The notes beneath the pieces were generated by a model, which worked only from the letters and a program-made list of their open reading frames with translations, ran no database searches and was not told the DNA's origin. 64,000 nucleotides of DNA from Tetradesmus obliquus (taxonomy: Eukaryota > Chlorophyta > Chlorophyceae > Sphaeropleales > Scenedesmaceae): positions 5,952,501-6,016,500 of the forward strand of contig CP126196.1 in the NCBI GenBank assembly GCA_030272155.1, in the 5' to 3' direction. A program made the position numbers and the translations under genes. How positions within the stretch are numbered: position 1 is the stretch's first letter; the number at the start of each line of letters is the position of its first letter. Below, piece after piece: positions 22,922 to 33,761 of the stretch.

Positions 22922-23580
22922 TTACATTAAATTACATGCTCCACTCAACGAGGAGTGGGAACCCCAGTCAGGAGCCAACGAGAGGCTCAAAGGGGGAGGA
23001 ATCATCGAAGAACAACTCATCGTCCAAACCGACAGAAGAAATCGCAGAAAAAACTCATCAGCATCATCAATAACTTTAGCAATAGCCTGACAGGACAGAA
23101 GGACCTCAGGATCAGTGTCCGGGTGACACCGCAACAGATAGCAGCAGTGCACAAAAGCAGCCACCAAAGCAGGTGCCTGCTTCATAAAAGTGATCATGTC
23201 ATCGCCTGCTGGGTGGCAACCAGCAATAGTAGCCCATGTTTGTGACGAGTCCCCGAAGGGTTCGAACAACATAGCAAATCGCTCGCGGACTGGTGCATAG
23301 AAAGGGCACTGAAAGACCATATGAAACTCGTCCTCAACAACCTCAGACTGGCAGCCAGGACGTAGGCACACCCTGTCACTTCGCGGCACAGGTGGTCGCT
23401 GCCACCTGCCACTGCAGACACGTAAATCATGAGCACCCAAACGGAAACGGGCCAAGGACCCCAGATGCTCTCTGTTGATCCCAGCCATTTGAGAGACATC
23501 ATCTGGGCACCATAAAGCTGGGCTCACAGACAGCATATCAGCACAGAAGAGCATGCCGCAAACCACCGCTCATAGGTATT
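22922..23580 (-). pseudogene. LINE C-terminal fragment
   Basis: Minus-strand frame reading TYERWFAACSS, then LGSLARFRLGAHDLRV, and a zinc-knuckle-like block CLRPGCQ...EDEFHMVFQCPFY, then an R/F-rich end. This is the standard C-terminal tail of algal LINE ORF2 proteins. The reverse transcriptase is absent: upstream of 23580 the sequence changes abruptly to the TTCAGC-rich element. Probably a 5'-truncated copy or one interrupted by that element. Inactive. Confidence 0.8.
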
Positions 23581-24010
23581 CACTGTCAGCTGACCCCCCC
23601 CTGTTTCAGCAACTTTCAGCCACTGGCAGCTGGTGAATCCAGCAGTATTCAGTGCTGAATCTGTGCAGTTAATGTTACTTAATGTTGCTGAAAACGCTGA
23701 ATTTGCTGAACAGCGTAGCTTTTCAAGTGTGCTTTCAGTGTTTTTAAGCAATATTCACTGCCTGCTGCTGAAAAATTCACCGCGAGTAAAAGCGCGCGAT
23801 AATTCAGCGGCGTCTTTCAGCACTGAAAGATCGTTGATAATCAAGTAATATCGAGTAATAATTCACCTCTTTCTGCCGCTGATAATGGCGGAAATCTTCA
23901 CTGGGACTGGATTACTCACTGTCTTTCCCTGCCGAATTCTGCGCACAATTTCACCAAAATTTCGGCGATTTCTGGGGATGGCTGATAATTCAGCAAATAC
24001 GGGGCAGCGG
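23577..24010 (+). mobile_element. TTCAGC-rich short element (family Z), copy 1
   Basis: Starts CACTGTCAGCTGACCCCC and continues CTGTTTCAGCA, exactly where the LINE reading frame ends. The next 400 bp hold many TTCAGC/GCTGAA and GATAATTCAGC words. The same end sequence abuts another LINE at about 29008 in the opposite orientation. Probably a MITE-like non-autonomous element; the right border is uncertain. Confidence 0.45.
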
Positions 24011-24169
24011 GGGTGATCAGGGGCTTGCCATGCAGGTGCTGCTTGGGATCTGGGTGACTTTACCGCTCAGGCTGCAAACACCTGCTCCAACTATTGTACA
24101 ACACCCATTGCACCATATGGCATGCATGCCGTGCGCACAAATGGTGCATGTGCACACCAAGTGCACATC

Positions 24170-24200
<31 letters not shown>

Positions 24201-24692
24201 AGCTCATATTTTGCAGCAGTACTAGTCCTGCTCAGCATGTGCGCATGCACATGCGCTGATCGTGCTGCATGTGATGAAGCGATGTGAGTGCGCACCCGCG
24301 ACATCAGCCAGCGCTGCTAGCAGACTACACTTCAGTGATCGAGCTGACATGGTGTGCGGCTCACAACCAGGAGCTCATGGCCTCACAGAGACAACACATA
24401 ACACATGATCAGCCACAAGAACATCACATGTTTGTATACGATGCATACGATGCATACGATGCATATGCCTTGGCGTAATGTGCATATCATGAGTCATAAA
24501 TATAAGATGCGGCAAGCAATATGTGCAGCTCATTGGACCAGCTGCATGTTCTTGCCCCCAAGCACCATGAGTGGCCAAGGCGCAGCAGCAGCTGGGCCGC
24601 GTGGCATAGCATGGCGACGTGACCAGCTGCCAGTGGTCAAGGCGTGTGGAATACAATGAACTGGTCTGCACACTCTTGACAATACCCTGCAT
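24011..24692. other. Non-coding stretch with short tandem repeats
   Basis: Holds a (TCA)n tract at about 24170-24200 and three tandem CATACGATG-type units at about 24436-24465. No gene was supported. Confidence 0.45.
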
Positions 24693-26626
24693 CTACACGG
24701 CCGTCTCATTGGCTTTGCGCATGAGAGCAAGTGTGTTGCTGTTCAGTGGCTTCATGAACATCATTGCATCCGTTGCGCTCTCCTCTGTGTACGGGTCCAC
24801 AAAGAAAACACCTGCCAGCGGCCAGCTCACCACCTGCAGCTCCCCTCCATCTAGGTTCAGCACCTCGCCCCTGTCTGTGGGCACACCGGTTGGCCGGTCC
24901 CTCAGCCCACCAACAGCAGCGGCTTGTCCAGGTAGCCGTCCTTGCCGTCCACCTTGCTCCTGAACTCTGGCATGAACACGTGGGTGATGGTGACCTGGAC
25001 AATCGCTGACACGTCAAAGGCCTCCTCCTCGCTGGTCTGCAGCTGCAGCGGGGTCAGGCCCTGGGTCTCCTGCAAAGCAACGTGCAGTGCAAGGTGGCAA
25101 GAGGGCGCACAAAGTCAGTGCAAAGCATTATGATGACAACTGAACTTGTCATAACATCGGATACCAACAACATTTGTGTTTCCTGACCTTTTTACACGCA
25201 CCCGTCATCTCTTGCTACTACCGAATGCTTGCAGCTTGCATTCAGGGCTGCACCCTCTATCAGATGGCATGCAACTTGCCACACATGCATCAACAGCTGA
25301 GTGCAGACTTCTTCTTTTGAGCGCTGCAACCCACCAGCGCTGTCACATCCACTTCTCCCCCGCCCAGCACCACTGGATCGATGTACTCGCCGCTGCTGTC
25401 CACCAGGTTGCCTGTGCACAGCAGCACCGCCCGCAGGCTGGTGCCACTAGATGCTGCAGCCGTGTGGCGCTTCTTGCGAGGCTGCGTCTCCCCGCTAGGC
25501 GCGGGAGGGCTCATAGCAAAGCCCTCCAGGTATGCCTGCTTGAAGCTCTTGTCATGCAGCGCCGGGCACCGCCATTCTGCTGGTCCTGCAACGGCGTCAT
25601 CTGCAAAACATTCAGCAACAGACATTGATTGAAATGTGTGTGTTATGTGTTGACTTAACGGGCAGTGTGGTTGATGTATCATGTGATTCTTGGGAATGAT
25701 TCTTGTGGCATCAGGGCAACAGCAATCCTACATCAACACCTTCTACTGTCGACCGTCAGCGCTGCTCGTCAAGGCCTGAAATGCAGCTGATTCCAACAAC
25801 ATATGCACCCCAACACTTACCGTGCATGTTGTCATCTGGCTCAGCTGCACCGTCTAGCGCTGCAGGTACTGCAGCGGCAGCCGCTGCACCGTCTGCAGCA
25901 GCAGGCAGGGCCGCCTCCGCTGCTGCAGCGGGTGGGTTGCCCAGGTTGATGCCGTGCTGCTTGCGCCAGAGCCTGCATGCGTGCATGTTTGCTTGGCTTA
26001 TTTTTTGAACGTCTAAACCACACAGATGCATGCACTGCGCTCCATGAACTGCTGTGGCCCCACAGCTCCTGCTGCGGCTGCTGCTGCTGCTGCTGCTGTT
26101 GTGGTGTGCCACAAGTCAGCAGTGCTGAACATGTGCTGCTGTGAGTGCAGTGGCCATGCTGTTGCTGCTGCTGCTGTGGTGCCCAGGTGATCACCGTGGC
26201 AAGGCTCACTGTTCAAAGAGCCATGCTTGGCCTGAATTCAGTCGACACAAACCACTGGTCATGGCTCGCGATCGGTGATATCCCTTGTACAGGGCCACAT
26301 GTGGCAACTTGATGTTTCCAACTGCTGGTGCTTCCAACTGCCCTCTGCTAACCCACCTTTCGCCTAGCCCGCAGGTGGCGCCTCTTCTTCTTTTCCTTCT
26401 CCTCATTTGGTGGCCCTTTGCACCAGCCGCGCTCCTTGTGCACTGCCAGGCAGTCCGGGTGGCAGGTCGGCTTGAGGCAGCCATCACAGTTGACCTTGTA
26501 TACACCACAGTTCCTGCCATTACGAATGTCTGGGTTAGGCTTCTTTGTGCAGTCCTTTGCGAGTACACATCGCTGCCTCTTTTCAGTTTCTGGCTCGCTT
26601 TCAATCTCGCTGTCAAGCGCCATCAT
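24693..26626 (-). CDS. Cys-rich zinc-binding-like protein, function unknown
   Basis: Model on the minus strand: exon 1 26626-26357, exon 2 25972-25821, exon 3 25600-25335, exon 4 from 25069. Junctions 2/3 and 3/4 keep frame; junction 1/2 does not join cleanly and may hide a small exon. Exon 1 encodes an acidic start (MALDSEIESEPETE) and then a cluster spaced like RQRCVLAKDC, NCGVYKVNCDGCLKPTC, HPDCLAVHKERGWC, which looks like a zinc-binding fold, then a basic KKKRRHLRARRK tail. Exon 2 is Ala-rich. Exon 4 is open to a TGA at 24902-24904, but the next frame stays protein-like (DRGEVLNLDGGEL, VVSWPLAGVFFVDPY) to a TAG at 24693, so a one-base frameshift near 24905 is likely. The Cys block recalls zinc fingers in transposon proteins, but no family could be named. 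Confidence 0.5.
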
Positions 26627-26639
26627 GCAGTAAAACAGT

Positions 26640-26915
26640 TTCAAAGTTGAAGTCTGCAGTCAGGCTGACGCTTGCGGCCACTGGTCAAGACAGGCAAGTT
26701 CAAATGTCTTGAGAGCGACTGAGAGCAACGGGTGTTTATTGAGCCCCAAGCTTCCAAGCACCGCATATTGTGCTGCAAAAGTTTTATGTAGTTTTATATT
26801 GATTACTTGAGGGCTTTTGAGCATAGTACTGTGGTGTATGACCTCCCGGCATGCCTTGCGCTCAATTGCTCTCAGGCACCAGGTCTCTTGCACGTCAGTT
26901 TCTTGCGCTGAATAA
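26640..26915. mobile_element. 276-bp SINE-like insertion with 22-bp target duplication
   Basis: The 22 bp at 26618-26639 (CGCCATCATGCAGTAAAACA plus GT) recur exactly at 26916-26937. The 276 bp between have no coding frame of note. This is the mark of target-primed retroposition. The duplicated segment includes the start-codon region of the minus-strand Cys-rich gene, so the insertion lies at its 5' end, between two divergent genes. No clear Pol III A/B boxes were identified, so SINE is an inference from size and duplication. Confidence 0.6.
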
Positions 26916-26947
26916 CGCCATCATGCAGTAAAACAGTAGCTGCAACA

Positions 26948-27109
26948 TTGTGGGCCACGCCAACGCAGCAACAGTTTTTTGCTGCTGCTGGCATAGCGCA
27001 GACTGCGTCCACACCAGCAGCCGCGGCAGCAGCAGCAGCAGGAGCTGTTGGATACCCGCAGGTCATGTTTGGCAACACACCCGGCAGCGTATCTGTGGCA
27101 GACGTTGCT

Positions 27110-27151
<42 letters not shown>

Positions 27152-27272
27152 CCGGTTGGCACTTTCAGCCCCATATCCTCAGTTTAATCCTGAGGACAGC
27201 AGCCGCTACAGCAGCGCCACAGCAGGAGTGGAGCCACACAGCGAGGACAGCAGCAGTGCAACAAGCAGCTGA
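26948..27272 (+). other. Ala/Gln-rich coding-like segment upstream of the JmjC-like gene
   Basis: Plus-strand sequence rich in Ala codons (GIAQTASTP, Ala run, GYPQVMFGNTPGS). It runs into a 13-unit CAG array at 27111-27149 and then, in the CAG (Gln) frame, YPQFNPEDSSRYSS to a TGA at 27270-27272. The natural frame seems to switch from Ala to Gln across the array, which unit slippage cannot explain. The TGA is in frame with the following exon. Either an intron removes the break or this is a damaged first exon. Confidence 0.35.
27111..27149 (+). repeat. (CAG)13 microsatellite
   Basis: Thirteen uninterrupted CAG units inside the coding-like segment upstream of the JmjC-like gene. Confidence 0.95.
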
Positions 27273-27283
27273 ACAGCACCCAG

Positions 27284-28433
27284 GTTTGGCATCAACGCAG
27301 CGCAACAGGAGGTGCTGCTTTTGCTGAACAGTGCTGAGCACCAGCCTAGTGAGGAACAGGAGGCCTTGGCAGCAATTGCAGGCAAGCATGCAGATGTTGT
27401 GGCAGAGGCAGCGGCGATGCTGCAGCAGCAGTCGCAGCAAGGCTACACTATAGCCGAAGCATTGAGGAACAAGCAGCAGCTAGCGCAGAGCTCGCACGCA
27501 GCCACTGTTGCTGCTGCATATCTGCAGCGCCTGCAGGCTAGCATTGTGATAGACCTGCCATCAGGCGCCCATAAGGAGGTTGCTGGCCATGAACAGGATA
27601 CCAAGGCTGCACCAGCCAAAACGCAGGACGGCAACAATGTCAGCAATCCTTCTGAGGTGGTCAAAGTCGGACAGTGGAAAGAGAGCCTCATTTGGGGTGC
27701 AGCACAAAAGGTTGGTTACATGGTCAGCAACGTGGCTGCAGCGTTGTTCATCACAGCATGGGTCATCGCTGCTAGGTTTGGTGTGGCTGCAGTTGGCAGC
27801 ATGCTGGCGTGCAAGCTCACAACAGACGTGTTGTTTCTGGTAGGGGCTGCAGGCAGCCGAACGGGGGGCCATGTAGACCCTGCTGCTGCTGTGACGTTTG
27901 CGTGGTTGCTGCATACCGGCTTGCCGTCAGACCAAATGCAGCAGCTGCAGCAATCGGCGCTTGCTACTTGGTTGTTAATCAGTCCTGCTGTCTTCAAGGA
28001 CCGTGCATTGCTGGACATGTTGTTGGATGCGCTGCTGTCAAGCAAGGCTGTGACGGCGTGGGACAAAGACAGACCCAAACGGCAGCAAGCTTGGGATCTG
28101 CTGATGGGCAGCAAGCATGGCACCCTTCCGCTGAGTCTCACAATGATGCACCATGTGCTGGAAAAGATGGGCAAGCACGCCAAGTTGGTTGAGCAAAAGG
28201 CTGGGCAGGGTGTGTGGGTGCCCCCTGGCTGGCTGCACTGGGTCTTCAACAACCAGGCATGCTTCAAGATTGCATATGAAGTGTGCCCCACCACACATGC
28301 TGCAGCGTGTTGCTACATGCAGCGGCGTGTGCGCTTTAGCTTTTGGACAGATGACAAGGAGGGGGGTTACATCTGTGTGCGCAAGCTGGTGATGGAGGCA
28401 TTCGGCCGCTGGTGCAAGTCATGCCCTCCATAA
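27284..28433 (+). CDS. JmjC/cupin-like protein (putative 2-oxoglutarate dioxygenase fold)
   Basis: Long exon, open from about 27284 after a cacccag acceptor to TAA at 28431-28433. The N-terminal part is helical and Ala/Gln-rich. The middle is hydrophobic (ALFITAWVIAARFGVAAVG), a possible membrane segment or buried core. C-terminally there is GSRTGGHVDPAA and, about 150 residues later, VWVPPGWLHWVFNNQACFKIAYE. The latter closely resembles the last iron-binding strand of JmjC domains (PpGwxHxVxN), and HVD could supply the HxD pair, giving an HxD...H triad. The spacing is longer than usual, so the domain may carry an insertion. Substrate unknown. It is divergent from the Cys-rich gene on the other strand. 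Confidence 0.5.
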
Positions 28434-28830
28434 TCTTAGATGGTGCAACCACACTGTTGGTGTGTGTTTGTCACTGCTCAGCATGGGACTTGCCACAGAT
28501 GTGCCAACTTGATTTGAATGCTTGGACCATGTGTGTGCATTGTGCGAGGGACTCTGTTGCATTCACATGGGCAGCGGGCAGGCAAGCACTAGAGCAGATG
28601 TGCGTGTGTGGCACATGCGCACTTGAACTTCAGTCACTTTGCTGTGAAAGGTTCAACTGAGTGTGATGCATTTGGTGGTTGCCCAATGAGCCTAACGTAT
28701 GCTAACAAACAAACGTTCTTCCTGTTGTCGTGTAACAGCCAACCTGTGGACCAGCAGTGAACCATGTTTCAGTGTGGGGTATGGCACAGCCATAGTGCCA
28801 CTATGGCCAGTGGCCTAAATATGATGACAA
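28434..28830. other. Non-coding stretch downstream of the JmjC-like gene
   Basis: Presumed 3' UTR and intergenic DNA. No clear exon or repeat was recognised. Confidence 0.35.
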
Positions 28831-29008
28831 TCTCAGGGATACTCAGCAGTGAGGAATGCTGAAAATGTGCACCCAAAAAATTAATTGTTTTCAGCCAACT
28901 TCAGAGGCCAGCTGAAAAATTCACTGCAGTCAGCAGAAGTCAGTGGTGCAGGCGCTGAATTTTGCCTAATGTCTGCTGAAACAGGGGGGGTCAGTTGACA
29001 GTGATTGT
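28831..29008 (-). mobile_element. TTCAGC-rich short element (family Z), copy 2
   Basis: Minus strand: begins CACTGTCAACTGACCCCCC, then CTGTTTCAGCA, and continues with repeated TTCAGC/GCTGAA words to about 28831. The border matches copy 1 at 23577. It replaces the C-terminus of the adjoining LINE frame; the hybrid frame ends at TAA 28881-28883. Confidence 0.45.
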
Positions 29009-30170
29009 AGACACCATGACCACTAGCAGCATCACGCGGGTTGACAGGGCACCCCTGCCACTGCTGATACAAAACGCCATCAAAAGCACGCGCTATGGTT
29101 TTCAGATCCAGAGACTGGAAGTTTTGCAGCCGTTGCACGGCATCTCCCAGCTGCTGTGAGTGGGCATGCACATATTCAAGTACACGTCGCAACTGTGTGC
29201 ACCACACTGCGCCGCTGCTGGAAGCAGTGGACAACCGTAAGTTGTCACGCATAGCACTGGCCAAAAGGGAGGACGCATCCACATCCACAACCCTATTCCA
29301 CATGCTCACTGCCGCACGAAGCCACAAACTGACCAAAGGCTGGGCCCCAAATTCTCTTGACAGAAGCAAGCGAGCAGTGGACTTGCGGACGCGTCCTGCA
29401 AGTGTACGCAGAAACGTGAACTGCACCCTGCTGATGACATTGTTCTGCAACTTGCTGACCAAAGCAGCACTCGAGCCCGCCTGGCTCAGCAGGCCTGGGC
29501 CCCACACTTCGGAACAGTAGCACAGAATTGGAGACACAAGAGAGTTGAACAGCTGCACCTGCATTGACAAACTGCGAATGCCATGTTCCTTGCATCTGGC
29601 CAGCATAGCCCACATCGCTCTACTACCAGCCGCAGCCAGAGCATCAGTGCAAACAGACACACCCTGAGTGGAATGGAACTGGACGCCCAAGTACCTGAAC
29701 TGCTGTGACACCGGAACCTGCTGCCCCTGGTACTGCCACACTGCTGCACCGCTGTAGCGCTTCCTGTTAAACACAACTAATTCTGTCTTGCCCACATTAA
29801 CCTGCATGTCATACTCACTACAAAATGATTGCAGGGCATCCAGCAGCTGCTGTAGTTTGCCGGCTGTTTCTGCAAGCAGCACCAGGTCATCAGCATACAG
29901 CAGCAGTCTCACCATTCTGCTGCCCAGAGCCGTGCCACACGCACCACAGCGGTCGGCTAGCCATTGCTCCACTCGATCAATGAATATGCCAAACAGCAGA
30001 GGCGATAGTGGGTTGCCTTGCTTCACACCACAAGTGCTGTCAAAGGGCTGCCCAACTCTGCCTGACAACTTAGTGATCACAGGCGCATTCCAGTACATTG
30101 AAACGATAGATGCTAGCACATGACAGTCGCGGTGGACATCGTCCCTTTGCTGGTGTAAAGTTGAGTTCGG
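28881..30170 (-). pseudogene. LINE reverse transcriptase, 5'- and 3'-truncated
   Basis: Minus-strand frame, open from about 30170 to 28881. Motifs in order: LASIVSMYW, GVKQGNPLSPLLFGIF (motif B), LLYADDLVLLAE with an intact YADD at 29887-29898, KTELVVFNR, FRYLGVQFH, and the thumb/connection block SPILCYCSEVWGP. Upstream fingers, motif A, endonuclease and ORF1 are missing. The last about 40 codons derive from the TTCAGC-rich element. The catalytic core kept here is the best preserved in the window, but the copy cannot be autonomous. Confidence 0.9.
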
Positions 30171-30595
30171 TCACAGAAAGAAACGTCACCAGCATTCTGC
30201 ACCACCTGTGACATGTCACTGTCAGTATTACGCGGTTACATTGGACTCGCCGCTCGAGGGCCTGCAGGCATGTACGCCCCGATGCACGCTCTGAAAGTTC
30301 CTTGATACTGAAAGAATCTATGTCATGCTTACCACCTCTTAGCTACCGTGCATGTAAAATGAACAATTCTAGACAAAAGCATGTGTCCAGATCAAACGCA
30401 TACAGTTGCCGGCCCGTCTGAGCGTCCATGCAAGCACGCCCTGATGCAAGATTCGACAACTGCACTGCTTTCGTGAGCCAACATTACAGCCGTGATGATT
30501 CTGGCAGTGCCAGGGGCTGTGCATAAGTCATCAAATTCTCAACTTGCAATCACACACATTTCACAGCAGGAGGTGAAACATGAAAAGGGAGCCAC
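30171..30595. other. Non-coding stretch
   Basis: No feature was recognised. Confidence 0.35.
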
Positions 30596-30800
30596 CCCCA
30601 AACCATATTAAGTGATTGCTTACCAGTGAGTACAGACCCCCAAGCCAGGGCCAGATACGGCCCAAACCTTGAACACAAAGCACTTGCTTGGCAGGTATCT
30701 CGAGCGCCGATGGCCTTGAGCTAGACCATACCGTTACTGCACTCCCGTGTTGGATGAATCCATGCACAAGGGCACTGCAAACCCACACCAGCAATCAAAT
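30596..30800 (-). mobile_element. Orphan LINE 3' UTR (family L-b), severely 5'-truncated
   Basis: Matches the 3' UTR of the LINE fragment at 13960-14157 in the same orientation: CCAGGGCCAGATACGGCC, GATGGCC, CACTCCCGTGTTGG, ACAAGGGCACT and CCCACACCAGCAATC appear in order. No coding part remains, the usual result of early stop in target-primed reverse transcription. Confidence 0.75.
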
Positions 30801-31049
30801 AAACACATATAAAAATAATAACATATAACACATTTGTTGCGTTAAGCAATGGTTGAGCCAAGTGGTATAACCAAATCGGCTGCGGTTGGAAGGACAACCA
30901 GAAGAGCAGCACCAGCCCTGCTGCTCCCACGGGGCAGCCCGCTCAACACCCGCAGCAGAGCAGCAGCCTGGTAAAAGGTGATCCCAAATTCAGGTGATTC
31001 CAGATTCATGGTGGCTGCTTCTGCTTACACCGCAGGCAAAGCACAACAG

Positions 31050-31185
31050 CATGTAGCATGTGAATTTGTGTTACTGTGTGAAAGGCTGGCATTGGTTGTG
31101 TCACAGACAGTGTTACGTCTGTTGTCATGCCTGCCTGCCCCCTTCATAGGCTGCTCGTGCTCACAGCCTCTTTGGTGGTGTGTGA
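31050..31185 (+). repeat. 135-bp direct repeat, copy 1
   Basis: Nearly identical to 31687-31818 (shared GTAGCATGTGAATTT, GTGTGAAAGGCTGGCATTGG, CTTCATAGGCTGCTCGTGC). Same orientation, about 640 bp apart. Non-coding. Confidence 0.85.
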
Positions 31186-31686
31186 GTGATTCTGACCCCC
31201 CGGGATGGCCCGTAACAGCTTCGGGTAAGCCCGATATAGCTTTGGACACAGTTCGATCGCAGCTAAGCTAGCAGCCACATGCGGCCCAGCAGCTTAAGGA
31301 GAAAGTCGAGATGAAAGATGTGATCTATCGCCGGAGGCAGCCGTTGTTGCGTGTCCTGTTGAGCAGCGTATAAGGCTTCTTGTCGGCGTGGCGCGCAAGT
31401 GACGCACACGGTGATCCCTGACCCAGGCTCAGCGAAGGATAAGAATGTGAGTTTGATATGATCTGCAGTTGTGGAAGCTTATTGGCAATGGTCATCGGAA
31501 GTGAAAAGTGAGCGACAGCAGCATAGTGTTTTCCTGCCACACTCTTGTGGGTGAGTGACCCATAAACACTCTGGTGGAGATTTAGTTGGAAAGGATAGAT
31601 GGTCGCGACTTTACCTTAGGTCCCACCTTGTATGGTGGAGATTGAGGGTCTTAATCCACATGACGTCAAATCACACACTACATTAT

Positions 31687-31818
31687 GTAGCATGTGAATT
31701 TCTGTTACTGTGTGAAAGGCTGGCATTGGTTGTGTCACAGACAGTGTTACGTCTGTTGGCCTGCCTGCCTGCCCCCTTCATAGGCTGCTCGTGCTCACAG
31801 CCTCTTTGGTGGTGTGTT
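31687..31818 (+). repeat. 135-bp direct repeat, copy 2
   Basis: Second copy of the 31050-31185 repeat. It is preceded at 31648-31683 by a 35-bp segment (CTTAATCCACATGACGTCAA...) that itself recurs at 32607-32640, so several short repeats are interleaved here. Confidence 0.85.
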
Positions 31819-33761
31819 TCTCTGGCTTTTGTGATGCCGCAGCTGTGTTAGTCTGTTGTGAAGTTGTAGCAGTTGACAGTCACCACCCCCTGGAAGAGCC
31901 CTTGTTGTGGGTTGGCCTTTGTTGACCTCTCCCACCCCGGGTTTATGGTGTTTTACATGGGTTTGCTGGCCCTTGGCTGGCCTACCCTAGGATGGCCTAT
32001 ACTGTCAGTGGCTTCATTGTCTTGACAGTTACTCCAACTGTATCAGGGCATCGCCTTGTGCTTTCGTGTATGACTGGGTAGTTATGGTGCGCGGTGTTAC
32101 ATTGTTCTGATGACCAGATCAGGCGCAGTGTGTCATCTGCTATCGCGTGCGTGTTCAGGCTGGTACCCTGAGCTCTGCATGTCTGGGACTGCTTGGTTTT
32201 TTGTCAGCGCGCCCTGGCTTGCTGTCGGTTTCCTCAGGTTTGTGAGAGGTACTGAGTTTTTTTTCTGGCAGCTTGCGTGGTTTTGCTTGTTGCATGGTCA
32301 CAGGCTTCCCTTGTGGAGGGGGAAAGTAGTGTGTGCCACACGTAAAGCCTAATGTTCAGCCTGTGCCATGCAACCGCTGTATGTGCATAGCTAGAGCATC
32401 CAACATCTATCTCTCTGAGGCAGCAGTCTCAATGTGTTGTGGACTGATGGCATTGACAGTGTTTGTAGATCTGTGAGTGCGGCATGGGACCCACATTGAA
32501 TCAGGTTCCCGGCTCTGACAGCTGCTTACAAGTCACCACTGTATGACTCGGTGCTTGAAGTTGGCTATGCGAGTTGTGTTCAACGAAATGACTGTAACTG
32601 TGTGTCTTAATCCACATGACGTCAAATCACACACTACAAGCAGCTCTGAGCAGTCAACGCTGCTGACGGCCAGCACCGACCAGGAGCTGCTGTTGCTGCT
32701 GCAGCAGGCACGCCGTTCACCAAGCGGTGAGTGAACAGCACAAAGCATTATGTTCTTGAAGGTGTTGGTGTCAGGTGTGTTGCTCAGCGAGGCTGCAGTT
32801 GAAGATGCCAGCAAGCGGATGCAGCTTGTCGCAGCTGAGGCCAGATACAGCTGCAGTGCTTTCTTTATCTGTTTGCTTTTTTGACTAGTTGAAGCTACCA
32901 CTGCCTCTACATATGCTGCAGGTATGACAACTTTTATGTCAGCTGCATGGCAGCTGCTGCTGCATCAACTGTCCCCTTTGGTAGAGCCACGACTGTCGTG
33001 GCACGACATGATGAATTGCACAACATCCTCAATATGTCCAGTAACTCCCTATATAGCTTGCAACATGCTCAATTCTTCAGCATGCCTGTCCCACTACGAC
33101 TTGGTGAGAGGACCCGAGCCGTGAAATCGCTTTCCAATTTCTGAGAAAGGATATTATTGATGCTGGGCAGCAAGATTGCATCACTGGTGACTGACTGAGC
33201 TGGATAATGAAAAGAAAAAAAACAATGAAGCGTTGGTAGGCAGGGTTTGTTTCAAACGTGACAAAAACATCCGGCCCAGCTTTGATTGACATGCGCAATG
33301 TCCCATCACACCTAGTCCTCAGGACTTGGTGGATGTGTAAATTCGTTCTTATACATAGTTTTGTGGGGTGCCACATGTTGATTCCAACAGTTTTGAGCCA
33401 TGTCGCATATGCGATGTGGTCCAGGTTGCATGAGATTACAACAGGAATCTCACATCCCCACCCATATACCATTTCAAGGGAGGTACTAGTTCAATATACA
33501 CAAAAAAACGCAAACACAAACATCAACAACAACGAGTTTCTGGGCTTTCAAATAACATCATGTGCTGATACGGTACTCATTCAACAATCAACGTTGCCTG
33601 AGGCCTGCCCGACTGCAGTGTAACTGATGAAGTGACTGAGGCAAGGCAGCAGTACAGATGCCTCCTGTACTAGGGTGCAGCACATGATTGTACGGTATTA
33701 CTCCCTTGGCATGCATTTGTACGCACTGGTCAAACACAAGTCTGTGGAAAGCACACATTCG
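31819..33761. other. Non-coding stretch with scattered short repeats
   Basis: No gene was supported. Apart from the 35-bp repeat at 32607-32640, no structure was recognised. Confidence 0.35.

Noticed and set aside
24170-24200. Tandem TCA units as a CRISPR-like or satellite array.
   Set aside because: A simple trinucleotide microsatellite without spacers.
26357-26626. The Cys cluster as the C-terminal cysteine-rich domain of a piggyBac transposase.
   Set aside because: No upstream DDD catalytic domain in the gene and it is the first exon, not the last.
27840-27900. GGHVDPAAAVTFAW looks like the NPA box of an aquaporin.
   Set aside because: The Asn is missing, no second NPA-like box or six-helix pattern follows, and the PPGWLHWVFN strand fits a JmjC/cupin reading better.
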